This document shows, one piece after another, positions 7,306 to 15,175 of a stretch of 64,000 nt of DNA. The translations under genes were made by a program, and so were the position numbers. Each line of letters starts with the position of its first letter. The stretch's first letter is position 1. Source of the DNA: Bacillota bacterium (lineage in GTDB: Bacteria > Bacillota > Sulfobacillia > JAJZYS01 > JAJYTV01); assembly GCA_021799275.1 (NCBI GenBank), contig JAJZAT010000017.1, forward strand, positions 1-64,000, given 5' to 3'. Below the pieces are notes generated by a model. It searched no databases, had not been told where the DNA came from, and saw only the letters and a program-made list of their open reading frames with translations.

Positions 7306-7569
7306 ATGCGCGTCAATCTGCGCCTGCATTCGAAGCGAGATGCTGACCTGATCCGCCACCTGTCGCGCCTGCGGGATGGTGCACTGTCGGATGAGATACG
7401 GCGCCTGATCCGGGCCGGACTGAGCGGAGGGGGCACGATGGCGCCCCCCACGCCCTTTCCCTCCCGGCAACCGGCGGCCACCGATTCGCCGAAACCGCCC
7501 TTGCTGCAGGGCATTGCTGAGGACCTGTCGGACATCGAGCGCGCGATTGCTGATGCCGCGTGGGATTGA
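7306..7569 (+). CDS. parR: ParR-like centromere-binding protein
   Basis: This is an 87-residue protein. The N-terminal 40 residues (MRVNLRLHSKRDADLIRHL, ending in SDEIRRLIRAGL) fit a ribbon-helix-helix dimer like plasmid ParR, and the tail is Pro-rich and acidic. It starts 6 bp downstream of parM in the same operon, the usual parM-parR order. It should bind the inverted repeat upstream of parM and cap the ParM filament. ParR proteins are poorly conserved, so the call rests on size, fold and position. Confidence 0.7.
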   Translation: MRVNLRLHSKRDADLIRHLSRLRDGALSDEIRRLIRAGLSGGGTMAPPTPFPSRQPAATDSPKPPLLQGIAEDLSDIERAIADAAWD

Positions 7570-7676
7570 GACGAGCGCCGCTCCACCTCTCGGGTAGCAT
7601 TCCAGAGTCCACCCGCCAAAACAGGGTGATTATGCTACGCTCGGTCTGGAGAGCAGCAGCGAGAGAGGTTGATCGA

Positions 7677-8900
7677 ATGCGGAAGCTGCAGGGTCTCTTG
7701 GCTGGTGTCGTACTCGCGGCGAGCTTCGCGATTCCCGGCATCGCCGGGGCGCAGGCAGGACTTACCCATCAGCAGGTGGTGGCGCAGCTTGCGCCCTACC
7801 GCTACGTCTCTTACTGGCATACATCAGACGGTCATAGAGGAACGCTTGGCGCCGCTGAGGGCGTGTCCCCCTCCAACTCCCATCTCTACAGATTCGTCTT
7901 CTGGATCGGCAGTCATCGAGTGCGCGCGTTCACCCTCTACGCAGCGCGTATCACGCGCGCCGCACCCAACGCCGTCACGATCATGACGACGGATGTGGTC
8001 GGGAAGCCGCGCGCATACCTCGTCTTCCGTTGGAATGGCTCGGAGATCGTCCCCTACGCGCTGCCTTGGCAGCGCGCCCTCGGTCCCACGACAAGCAGCA
8101 ACGGAGGCGGTAACAGCAGCCCTGTCAACATCACGCCGAGCCAGCCCGGCTACCTCGGCGTCGAGACCACGGATGCGCCGAGCGACTGGACTGTGCAGGG
8201 TTGCGAGGTGCTGCACGTCTACCCTGGCACACCAGCAGCCATGATGGGCCTGGTTGGATCAGAGGACCGAACGGATCCGGTAGGTGACGTGATCTACTCG
8301 CTAGGCATCAATGGTACTGTGTACTACACACCAAACTGCACGGCGCTGACGCATGCGTTGTCCAAAACGGCACCCGGAGATGCCATACAGATTGACTACT
8401 ACCACCGGGACGTAAGTCTGCTGAGTGCCACTTGGGAAAACCGGATCGGCGTCGCAACCCTCACCACGCAACCCTGTCCGCCTGCGCTCACTGGCGCCAT
8501 TACGTCATCGCTCACGGGCAACCGCATCGACCTGACGGTGAAGGTCGTTGGACCGACTGGGAGTACCTCGCCGCAGACCGTCATTCTGGATACGGGCGGT
8601 GTCCACACTTCTTTCCCGGATGCGGTACTGCGTGGCCTGGGCTTTAGCCCCTACGGAACCACTTCGACGGGCGGTGCAGTATCTGGTGCCTATGAGACAA
8701 CTTACCTTTACCGGATTCCAGCGACGGACTTCCTGGTACTTGACAACGGGCTATACGTCCCGATCGCCACAGGCACTATTACAGTCTGGGGCTTCACCAA
8801 CTCCACAGACAAGGCGTTCGGCCCCGACATCCTCAAACTTGGCGACAGTTTCTCGAATAACGGCTCGTACTGGACGCTCACGCTAGCCTGCCCGCGCTGA
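7677..8900 (+). CDS. Secreted PDZ plus retropepsin-like protein
   Basis: This is a 407-residue protein with an N-terminal signal peptide (residues 1-27, ending AGAQA). Residues about 155-245 resemble a PDZ-like domain (GYLGVETTD, VYPGTPAAMMGL, then GDVIYSLGING). The C-terminal part (about 290-400) has VILDTGGVHTSF, with a D-T-G near 305-307 in the hydrophobic context of retroviral-type aspartic proteases, and FGPDILKLG near 381 that could be the matching C-terminal motif. A role in cleaving or sensing extracellular peptides is inferred. The start is set by the signal peptide; an ATG at 7560 in the same frame would put 39 unlikely residues before it. It is a cargo gene just after parR, with no evident operon partner. 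Confidence 0.6.
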   Translation: MRKLQGLLAGVVLAASFAIPGIAGAQAGLTHQQVVAQLAPYRYVSYWHTSDGHRGTLGAAEGVSPSNSHLYRFVFWIGSHRVRAFTLYAARITRAAPNAVTIMTTDVVGKPRAYLVFRWNGSEIVPYALPWQRALGPTTSSNGGGNSSPVNITPSQPGYLGVETTDAPSDWTVQGCEVLHVYPGTPAAMMGLVGSEDRTDPVGDVIYSLGINGTVYYTPNCTALTHALSKTAPGDAIQIDYYHRDVSLLSATWENRIGVATLTTQPCPPALTGAITSSLTGNRIDLTVKVVGPTGSTSPQTVILDTGGVHTSFPDAVLRGLGFSPYGTTSTGGAVSGAYETTYLYRIPATDFLVLDNGLYVPIATGTITVWGFTNSTDKAFGPDILKLGDSFSNNGSYWTLTLACPR

Positions 8901-8931
8901 CGCAGAATCGCATGTTGCCATCCTTTGGCAT

Positions 8932-8953
8932 AGGGCGGCTAGGATGCCGCCCT
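8932..8953. terminator. Hairpin between convergent genes
   Basis: An 8-bp perfect stem AGGGCGGC/GCCGCCCT with a 6-base loop lies between the convergent protease-like and membrane-protein genes. The flanking T content is weak (GTCATTCTCTGTCC). Confidence 0.55.
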
Positions 8954-9019
8954 GTCATTCTCTGTCCTGATGCACTTAGCGCCCGAAGGAAGGTCGGCGC
9001 CACCCCGAATTCAGACAAG

Positions 9020-9544
9020 TCAGGTCTGAACCGACGTCGCTATCTCCTGCCGGGCGGTAACGCTGCTCGGCATTGCGAGTGCGTCCCCTAGCGCAGCCAT
9101 GACCTCTCGGAGCTTCCCGGATTCCTGGTACCCCTTTGGCGCCAGGAGCACATTCTCACCGGACGTAAGCGTCACGTACACTGCTGTGCGACGGGAAGTG
9201 AGCAGAAGAATAATGCCAACTATGGCAATGACGAGGCCAAGTACCAATATGCTATAAGGCATGCCAATGAGATAACTTGCGGGGTAGTCTAAGTAGCGTA
9301 GTGCGCCAAGCGCATCTAGTGCAGCCAGCACAAGGCCGACCCCGAGCAGGAAGCCGCCCCATGCTCGCTGAGTCTCGTTCGTTGTAGTCACAGTTTGAAC
9401 GCTGGAAATGTGCTCAAGCGGCGCAACCGCACAGTTCTGTTGACCTTCGTAGATCACTAGGCGCCTGCTTGTCAGGTACACATTTCGGCTCCAAAGCTGC
9501 CACCGCTGGACCGTTCCCTCGTTCACCTGCAGGTGCAAGTCCAT
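9020..9544 (-). CDS. Membrane protein with PH-like N-terminus
   Basis: This is a 174-residue protein. Residues 1-50 form a short beta-rich stretch (WSRNVYLTSRRLVIYEG, then PLEHISSVQTV) like the bacterial PH-type domains found before membrane segments. Two transmembrane helices follow at about 62-80 (GGFLLGVGLVLAALDAL) and 92-115 (SILVLGLVIAIVGIILLL). The C-terminal 55 residues are cytoplasmic and beta-rich. ATG 9544 has only a weak purine-rich ribosome site and an upstream extension cannot be excluded. It lies downstream of the Xre gene on the same strand and may be co-transcribed. Its function is unknown. Confidence 0.55.
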   Translation of the reverse strand: MDLHLQVNEGTVQRWQLWSRNVYLTSRRLVIYEGQQNCAVAPLEHISSVQTVTTTNETQRAWGGFLLGVGLVLAALDALGALRYLDYPASYLIGMPYSILVLGLVIAIVGIILLLTSRRTAVYVTLTSGENVLLAPKGYQESGKLREVMAALGDALAMPSSVTARQEIATSVQT

Positions 9545-9722
9545 CGGCAGTTCTTCCACGTCATGCCACCTCCGCGCTGTGGATTCCGTTACCGCGCTCC
9601 AGTCTCCTGCCGGTGTGAAGCGATGATGAACCAGCCTACATATGTCCCTGTGGCGGTCACCGTGATAGAGCCACGGCAGATCAGTCAACACACAGGCAGA
9701 GGAAACAGCCCGTCCCAAGAGG

Positions 9723-10073
9723 CTAGGCCGAGGGCTCCGGTGGCCACTCCGCACGGATCGCCGCAACCATCCTGAGCGCGAGACGTAGCTGCGCCGCGTC
9801 ACATGCTGCGAGGAGTGCCACCACCTGCGCGCGCAAATCTGCCTCCTCGCTCTCCTGCGCCGCATCCAGCGCGGCCACCAAAGACGAGATCGGGACCGCA
9901 AGCGCGCTGGCGATGCGCGCCAGGGCCGCGATGCTCGGGACTGCCTTGCCGCCCTCTATCTGCGCGACGTAGGCGCCGCTCACGTCCGCTGCCTCCGCAA
10001 GCCGTTCCTGCGTCATTCCCCGCGCTAGCCGCACCTCACGAACCCGAGTACCAAGCCTTGTCGCATCATCCAT
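9723..10073 (-). CDS. Xre-family transcriptional regulator
   Basis: This is a 116-residue protein. Residues 7-65 are a typical cro/CI helix-turn-helix (VREVRLARGMTQERLAEAA, then SGAYVAQIEGGKAVPSIAALARIASAL). The C-terminal part is an Ala-rich helix of dimerisation type. It is divergent from the flavoprotein gene at 10179. Two tandem palindromes in the 105-bp gap are the obvious operators, so it probably represses itself and the flavoprotein. Confidence 0.85.
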   Translation of the reverse strand: MDDATRLGTRVREVRLARGMTQERLAEAADVSGAYVAQIEGGKAVPSIAALARIASALAVPISSLVAALDAAQESEEADLRAQVVALLAACDAAQLRLALRMVAAIRAEWPPEPSA

Positions 10074-10117
10074 ACGTGCATCGTCCCTAACCGTGAAATT
10101 GGGAGGAATGAACCCAC

Positions 10118-10156
10118 AGCTAGGAGAACCTAGCTCACATCTAGATTTCCCTAGAT
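10118..10156. promoter_or_regulatory. Twin palindromic operators
   Basis: AGCTAGG-AGAA-CCTAGCT (10118-10135) and ATCTAG-ATTTCC-CTAGAT (10139-10156) share a CTAG core. Their centres are 21 bp apart, two helical turns. They lie between the divergent Xre and flavoprotein genes, which fits cooperative repressor binding. Confidence 0.6.
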
Positions 10157-10178
10157 CGGGCTAAGGACGGCGACGAAC

Positions 10179-11279
10179 ATGGACGCGGATGTAATCATCA
10201 TCGGCTCCGGCCCCGCTGGCGGCATGTCGGCCTGCACGCTGGCGGGCTCCATGCGCGTCCTGCTGATCGAACGCTACAAGCTGCCGCGCGAGAAGCTCTG
10301 CAGTGGTGTCGTCACACCAAAGACGGCCGTCCAACTTGCGGGCGTGATCGACCTGCAAAGTGTCCTGATCGGGGAGAGTCACCGCTTCTGGATGGGACTG
10401 CGCGGGCGCGGCAAGGAGTTCGAGCATGACCCGCCCCTGCTCTTCGCCTCGCGGCCCCGGATGGACCTGGCCCTTGTGGAGGCCGCTGCGGCACGTGGCG
10501 CAGACGTGATCGAGGGCGCTGCGGTCGCCTCCGTGGACCCCGAGGCGGGCACCGTGACACTGCGCGACGGGCGCCGACTGGCGGCCCGCGTCGTGATCGG
10601 CGCGGACGGCGCTGCGGGCGTCGCACGGCGCGCGGTTGACCCTGCGCCTGCCGTTCGCGGCTTTGCGATGGAGGTCCGCATCCCCGATCCGCGCGGCGCG
10701 GGAGACCGCCCCAGCATCGCCGACTTTGGGGTGCCGCACGGATTCCTGTGGGCGTATCCGAAGCGAGACGGCACGCTCGCCATCGGCGGCGGCACCGCGC
10801 ACCGCTCCATGCCGGAACTCCCGGACATCGTGCGCGCCTTCGCGCGCCAGCGGTTCGGCGTCTCTCTGCCCGACCGCATCCCCGGCCACCTGATTCCCTT
10901 CCGCCCCGCGAGGCGCGTCAAGCGCGGCAAGGTGCTTCTCGCGGGAGACGCGGCGGGACTCGTGGACCCCATCATCGGCGAGGGCATTCCGTACGCCCTG
11001 TGGAGTGGTCGGCTTGCCGCAGAGTCTACGATGCGCCACATCTACGCGGGCGAATCGCTTGACCAGTACAACGAGCGTCTGCGCCGAGAGATAGGCGGAT
11101 TCACGCGCTGGCTTCACGTCTTCGGGCGTCTCGCCCCCGTCCTGCCGCTGCCGTTCCTCGCGGCGATGCGCTTCGACGTGACGAATCGCGCCCTGTGGGC
11201 CTACCTGGGCGGCCGCGTTCCTCTCATGCCGACTGGCTGCGTGAACACAAGCGCCCACAGGCGTTCGGTAGCTCTTTGA
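10179..11279 (+). CDS. Geranylgeranyl-reductase-like FAD oxidoreductase
   Basis: This 366-residue flavoprotein has the FAD-binding GxGxxG fold at the N-terminus (VIIIGSGPAGGMSA), the KLPREKLCSG segment common to the geranylgeranyl reductase family, RMDLALVEAA, and the second FAD motif VLLAGDAAGLVDPIIGEGI near residue 255-275. Members reduce isoprenoid double bonds in chlorophyll, archaeal lipid or quinone side chains; the substrate here is unknown. It is unusual cargo for a small plasmid. The promoter is shared with the Xre gene through twin palindromes. It may modify host isoprenoid lipids or quinones, which is inference. Confidence 0.75.
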   Translation: MDADVIIIGSGPAGGMSACTLAGSMRVLLIERYKLPREKLCSGVVTPKTAVQLAGVIDLQSVLIGESHRFWMGLRGRGKEFEHDPPLLFASRPRMDLALVEAAAARGADVIEGAAVASVDPEAGTVTLRDGRRLAARVVIGADGAAGVARRAVDPAPAVRGFAMEVRIPDPRGAGDRPSIADFGVPHGFLWAYPKRDGTLAIGGGTAHRSMPELPDIVRAFARQRFGVSLPDRIPGHLIPFRPARRVKRGKVLLAGDAAGLVDPIIGEGIPYALWSGRLAAESTMRHIYAGESLDQYNERLRREIGGFTRWLHVFGRLAPVLPLPFLAAMRFDVTNRALWAYLGGRVPLMPTGCVNTSAHRRSVAL

Positions 11280-11340
11280 GCATGAATCGGCCCCCGGCAC
11301 GGAGGAGGCAGACGGCCCGCGCTGGGGGCGAACCTGTATC

Positions 11341-12021
11341 TTAGTCCGACGCCAGGGACGACAACCCCGCGAAGCCAAATCGCTTGAGGAGCGGGGCGAA
11401 GTGCTGCTTGAAGAACTCCGCGCTCATGGAGACCTGCACGCCCTGGAAGTTGCAGTCGACGTTGCCTGCCGTGAGGTTCGTCACGACCACCTGCACTTCA
11501 GTCTGTGCAATCGAGTACTGCGAGAAGCTGACGACCTTGGGGCCGGTGAGGGGGACGGCGCTCGTTGCGCTCGGCCCCGCAACCGGGTTGCCGTCCACAA
11601 AGATCTGCACCGTTAGAAGCCCGCTCGCGTCATAGGCGCTTGCGGAGGCTGTAAGATCGCCGATGATCGCTGTGGGGCGGCTGTAGGTGGGGAAGATCTG
11701 CACGACCGTTGCGCCTGCCCCAACCGTGATGATGTAGTCGTTGTCATAGACCGCCAGGTTGCCGGTGTCGCCCGATTCGACGGCGCTGCGCAGGATGTCG
11801 TTGACCGTCAGAGGCAGACGCACCATCGCGACGGGTGCCGGCGCCGTGGTGACGCTAGGGGTTGTCGGGTTGACCGCCCCGATGCTCGCGGCGAGCGCCT
11901 GCTGCCCCGCAGCCATCTGCTCGACTGCTTGGGCGAGGCGGTCCTGTCCTTGCGCGATGCGCTGCAGGAGCGGTACCACACCCGGCACCTGAAACTCTTC
12001 CCAGGGTGTCTGCTTCGACAT
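11341..12021 (-). CDS. Unknown beta-rich protein with helical N-terminus
   Basis: This 226-residue protein is not recognised. GGAGG sits 7 nt before ATG 12021. The first 50 residues are a Gln/Ala-rich amphipathic helix (LLQRIAQGQDRLAQAVEQM), followed by a Pro/Thr linker. Residues about 68-200 alternate short hydrophobic strands (VYDNDYIITVGAG, LTVQIFVDG, TEVQVVVTN) like a beta-sandwich. No signal peptide is present. The layout of trimer-like helix plus beta-sandwich resembles phage baseplate or surface-display proteins, but no other virion genes are present. It is monocistronic on the minus strand. Confidence 0.5.
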   Translation of the reverse strand: MSKQTPWEEFQVPGVVPLLQRIAQGQDRLAQAVEQMAAGQQALAASIGAVNPTTPSVTTAPAPVAMVRLPLTVNDILRSAVESGDTGNLAVYDNDYIITVGAGATVVQIFPTYSRPTAIIGDLTASASAYDASGLLTVQIFVDGNPVAGPSATSAVPLTGPKVVSFSQYSIAQTEVQVVVTNLTAGNVDCNFQGVQVSMSAEFFKQHFAPLLKRFGFAGLSSLASD

Positions 12022-12227
12022 TTCGTAGCCTCCTCGCAACCCATGCTAGGCGAACCCGGCTTGCTGCATTGGCGCTGCCGTGAAGGGCCATCTTCTTTAG
12101 TCTTAGGCAGTTCTCATTGTGTAATATGCCTTGTACGCAGGTGGTATGCTTCGTGCGCCTAATGCGTCGAATGAACTTCCTTGACTCTCACTGTCATTAC
12201 TTCATCATGGCATTGGAGGTGTTCCAT

Positions 12228-12416
12228 ATGGAGAACAGGACTGGCATCATAGCGGATTGGATGGGGGCGATTATCGGACTGCACCCCGATGCGGCTACCT
12301 TGATTGCGCATCTCCTGCCTCGCCTCCTAGAGGAGGTCCATGCCGACCGCGACTTAGCGAGCCTTGCGGTAGTGGCCACTCGGTCCGCTGCGGAGGTCAG
12401 TGAGGCAATCGCCTGA
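12228..12416 (+). CDS. Small helical protein, unknown
   Basis: This 62-residue protein has GGAGG at 12215-12219, 8 nt before ATG 12228. It is mostly helical (LHPDAATLIAHLLPRLLEEV) with an acidic middle. Its family is unknown. It is followed 59 bp later by another small gene with its own ribosome site, so the two may form a short operon. The 206 bp upstream (12022-12227) contain no other gene; they probably hold divergent promoters for this gene and the minus-strand gene. Confidence 0.5.
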   Translation: MENRTGIIADWMGAIIGLHPDAATLIAHLLPRLLEEVHADRDLASLAVVATRSAAEVSEAIA

Positions 12417-12475
12417 CGGCAGCGCTCCCGCCCGTCCGCCCAATGCCCTACCTTGGATTGCGAGGAGGAATTGTC

Positions 12476-12682
12476 TTGGACGACGAGACGCAGACGACGC
12501 AGCAACCCGAGGCCCCGACTGTGGAGACCGTCGAGATCGCGGCCGTCGCGGTCGAGCAGGACGAAGTTGGCGAAGTGATCGTCTCGACGGCGGACGGATC
12601 GGCTGTCGCGACCATGAGCCCCGAGGCGTTCGCCAGGTTCACCGCACACCTCGCGAAGCTGCAGACTGGCGCGCAGAAGTAG
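12476..12682 (+). CDS. Small acidic protein, unknown
   Basis: This 68-residue acidic protein has runs of Val, Glu and Thr (TVETVEIAAVAVEQDEVGEV) and a short C-terminal helix (SPEAFARFTAHLAKLQ). AGGAGG (12463-12468) points to TTG 12476 with 7-nt spacing; ATG 12443 in the same frame would place that ribosome site inside the gene. A strong terminator follows. Low complexity and acidity could fit a DNA-mimic or chaperone-like role, but nothing in the sequence shows it. Confidence 0.5.
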   Translation: MDDETQTTQQPEAPTVETVEIAAVAVEQDEVGEVIVSTADGSAVATMSPEAFARFTAHLAKLQTGAQK

Positions 12683-12696
12683 ATCCAAAGGAGACA

Positions 12697-12719
12697 GGGC
12701 GGCGCAGGCCGCCCTTTTT
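12697..12719 (+). terminator. Rho-independent terminator
   Basis: A perfect 7-bp stem GGGCGGC/GCCGCCC with loop GCAG is followed by TTTTT. It is 15 bp after the small acidic gene. Confidence 0.85.
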
Positions 12720-12880
12720 CCTGCCTGACCTGTTCCTTTTTCGTTTTGGAACATGCTTTCTCCTTGGACATATGCCAGCATACCCCGCACCTGCGCGAGG
12801 TGCTTCCGCTCGCCCGCGCAGGGCACCTGTGGGAGGTAGGAAAGCAGACTCTGAATGGATTCTGCTTATACCCTACAGGG

Positions 12881-12926
12881 TTGCCAGGGTGGCCCATACA
12901 AGGTATGGTGTACGTACAGGCGTACA
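12881..12926 (+). promoter_or_regulatory. Promoter overlapped by two palindromes
   Basis: TTGCCA (12881-12886) and TATGGT (12904-12909) are spaced by 17 bp. CCATAC-AAG-GTATGG (12894-12908) and TGTACG-6-CGTACA (12909-12926) cover the -10 box and start site. Two more palindromes lie upstream (TGTTCC/GGAACA at 12731-12753 and TATGC-CA-GCATA at 12771-12782). A repressor site for the gene at 12941 is likely. Confidence 0.55.
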
Positions 12927-12940
12927 TCGGAGGCGATGCC

Positions 12941-13540
12941 GTGCTTAAGGACCAGCGGCTCATTGCGCGCCTTACTTCTGGCGAGAAAGCCCTGCTCGTT
13001 GCCCTGCGTCGTCAGGACTACGTAGGCGAGGGCGACCTGCTGGCCACGCTCCTCGTAGCCGAGGCGCGACGGCGGATCGCTGATCGTCGCGCGACGGACG
13101 AGATCCGCCGAGCATTGGCCCACGTGGAACAGGAGCCACCCAAGGCGACGAACCGGCCACCTGCGCTGCCGAGGGAGGTGGCACTGGAGCCGACCGACGA
13201 GTCCGTAGCGAAGCGGCGAGGACGAGCGCGATCAGCGATGGCGCAGCAGGAACCTGCACAGGATACGCCCCCGCAGGAGCAGCGCGCGGAGGGGCGAACG
13301 CTCGACCGTACGGAACATGCGATCCTTGTTAGCGCCGTTGAGCCGAAGGGGCTACCCCTAGCCCGCAAGTCAAGGCGCGTCCTTCAGACGGTGCGCGCCA
13401 TGCGCGACGAGGGATTGCTCACCGTTCGAACCGAAGGCGACGACGAGAGGGCACATGCAACGGAGGCAGGTAGGGCCGCGCTATGGGCGAGCTTCGCCCG
13501 CAAGCGCGATCCCGGAGCGCTGAGGGAGGTAGAGGCATGA
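12941..13540 (+). CDS. Predicted DNA-binding protein with C-terminal winged helix
   Basis: This is a 199-residue protein. Residues about 10-60 are helical (TSGEKALLVALRRQ, LLATLLVAEARRRIAD). A Pro/Gln-rich linker covers about 62-115. Residues 118-190 look like a winged helix of MarR type (RTEHAILVSAV, RVLQTVRAMRDEGLLTV, ATEAGRAALW). GGAGG at 12929-12933 favours GTG 12941; a longer in-frame start at 12746 exists. The stop overlaps the next ATG. It precedes the integrase gene and may regulate it through the palindromic promoter region. Confidence 0.55.
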   Translation: MLKDQRLIARLTSGEKALLVALRRQDYVGEGDLLATLLVAEARRRIADRRATDEIRRALAHVEQEPPKATNRPPALPREVALEPTDESVAKRRGRARSAMAQQEPAQDTPPQEQRAEGRTLDRTEHAILVSAVEPKGLPLARKSRRVLQTVRAMRDEGLLTVRTEGDDERAHATEAGRAALWASFARKRDPGALREVEA

Positions 13541-13962
13541 AGCGGTCGCCAGTTGGGCTTCTGATCGTCGCCGTCCTTTTTGGCATGATGCTCTACTGGT
13601 CTGGCGTCTGGACGTGGCACGCGACACCTTGGGAGACGCATGCAGCCAAGACGGTGCAGCAGACCGTGCGTAAGGCCGCGAAGTCCATCGGTATCAGGGT
13701 CCACGTTCCGCCGAAGCCACCCGGCGTTTCGCCGGCGCCAACGCAGAACACGCCCAACACGACGCAGACGCCTTCGCCTGCCACGCCGAAGGCGACGACA
13801 GAGAGCACGGCGCAGACGCAGAGCCTAGCGACGCTCTACCCAACCGGTAGCGGACAGGCGATCCCAGCACCGACGACCTCGCAGGCAGTGACGAGCGCCT
13901 TCTGTGCACTGGAGCATGTGAGCGCGGCCACCTGCCAGCAGGCGGTAGCGCAGGCGCAGTGA
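13537..13962 (+). CDS. Membrane-anchored Thr/Pro-rich surface protein
   Basis: This is a 141-residue protein with one N-terminal transmembrane segment (residues 5-24, PVGLLIVAVLFGMMLYWSGV). After it comes an extracytoplasmic stretch very rich in Thr, Pro, Ala and Gln, and a short C-terminal part with two Cys (FCALEHV and TCQQAVA) that could form a disulfide. ATG 13537 overlaps the stop of the preceding gene. The integrase follows 15 bp later, so the three genes form one operon. A cell-surface role such as exclusion is possible; no family is recognised. Confidence 0.55.
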   Translation: MKRSPVGLLIVAVLFGMMLYWSGVWTWHATPWETHAAKTVQQTVRKAAKSIGIRVHVPPKPPGVSPAPTQNTPNTTQTPSPATPKATTESTAQTQSLATLYPTGSGQAIPAPTTSQAVTSAFCALEHVSAATCQQAVAQAQ

Positions 13963-13977
13963 GAGGAGGCTAGTCAA

Positions 13978-15153
13978 GTGGCGGTTGTTAGGCGCGGCGA
14001 CGTATGGCAAGTTCAGGTACGCATCGGGAAGGACCCGCGAACAGGAAAGTGGATTCGTAGGAGCGCCACCTGTGACACAAAGGCCGAGGCACAGCGCGTT
14101 GAGCGCCGACTTCTGGCTGAAGCGGAGGCGAACCGCGCTAGCTGGGTGGAGCCGACCAAGTTGACTGTCGAGCAATACCTGATTGAATGGCTAGAGCGGA
14201 AGCGCGCCGAAGGGCGAACATCAAGCACACTGTTCCACTATGGCGACTTGGTAAAGCGCCTGATTGTGCCCGCATTCGGCAAGCTACAGTTGTCCGACCT
14301 TGGCCCCGCAGTCATTCAGCGTTGGCAGGACGGGCTCGCACCGAGCACGGACGCACCGGGCGCCAGCCAAGCTGCGTATGCGCATCGCGTCTTAAGGAGC
14401 GCGCTATCGGATGCCGTGCGGCTGGGACTCCTGCCCCGCAACCCTGCGCAGGCCGCTCGTCCGGCCCGGCGCACGCCGCGCAAGCGGGGCGGGGTATCTA
14501 TCGACCAAGCGCAGGCCCTGTTCGCGGCTACAGAAGCCAGATGGGCGCCTCTATTCCGCTTCTTGTACTACACCGGGCTTCGACCAGGAGAGGCGCTGGC
14601 TCTGCGATGGGGCGACTTGGACATGGAGGCGGGAATCCTCAGTGTCAGTCGAAGCCGCGTTCTCGTAGGCCCTGACATGGTCGAAGGCGCGCCAAAGACT
14701 GCGGCGGGAATCCGGACGTTTGCGTTGCCTGCGCCTGCGCGCGATGCTCTCCGGGCGCAGTGGGCCATTCAGGCGCAGGACCGCCTCGCGGCTGGCCCGG
14801 ACTGGCGCAATGAGGAATGGGTCTTCTCAAGCCGGATTGGCGGAGCATTGGACCTCAATAACGTGAACCGCGCTTATCGCCGCGCACGAAAGGCCGCAGA
14901 CATTCCCGCCGACCTGCCCTTGTACTCCTTGCGTCACGGTGCAGCATCCGTGCTGTTGGGTTCTGGTGTGCCGCTGGGAGTGGCTGCTAAGCTCATGGGT
15001 CATTCGCAGGTCGCCATCTTCGCCGATACCTATGCCAGCTTGCTCCTGGAGGCGAGTCAGGAGGCCGCGCGGCGAGTGGAAGAGTTTGTGGCCGACCGCG
15101 CAGAGAAGACGGGCACGGACTTGCGGCAGGAGCGACCCCGGCGAGTTCGTTGA
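13978..15153 (+). CDS. int: Tyrosine-type site-specific integrase
   Basis: This 391-residue integrase has an N-terminal arm-binding domain (residues 1-60, GDVWQVQVRIGKDPRTGKW), a core-binding SAM-like domain (about 60-150) and a catalytic domain. Catalytic residues lie in YTGLRPGEAL (Arg near 202), LYSLRHG (near 318), LMGHSQ (His near 341) and the nucleophile in FADTYASLL (Tyr near 352). It starts with GTG and has GAGGAGG upstream. It lies 88 bp from the attachment repeat in tRNA-Thr and is the recombinase expected to integrate and excise the element. TGTCTGCA pairs at both ends are its probable arm sites. Confidence 0.95.
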   Translation: MAVVRRGDVWQVQVRIGKDPRTGKWIRRSATCDTKAEAQRVERRLLAEAEANRASWVEPTKLTVEQYLIEWLERKRAEGRTSSTLFHYGDLVKRLIVPAFGKLQLSDLGPAVIQRWQDGLAPSTDAPGASQAAYAHRVLRSALSDAVRLGLLPRNPAQAARPARRTPRKRGGVSIDQAQALFAATEARWAPLFRFLYYTGLRPGEALALRWGDLDMEAGILSVSRSRVLVGPDMVEGAPKTAAGIRTFALPAPARDALRAQWAIQAQDRLAAGPDWRNEEWVFSSRIGGALDLNNVNRAYRRARKAADIPADLPLYSLRHGAASVLLGSGVPLGVAAKLMGHSQVAIFADTYASLLLEASQEAARRVEEFVADRAEKTGTDLRQERPRRVR

Positions 15154-15175
15154 CTGCGCTCGTAGCAGATCCGGA

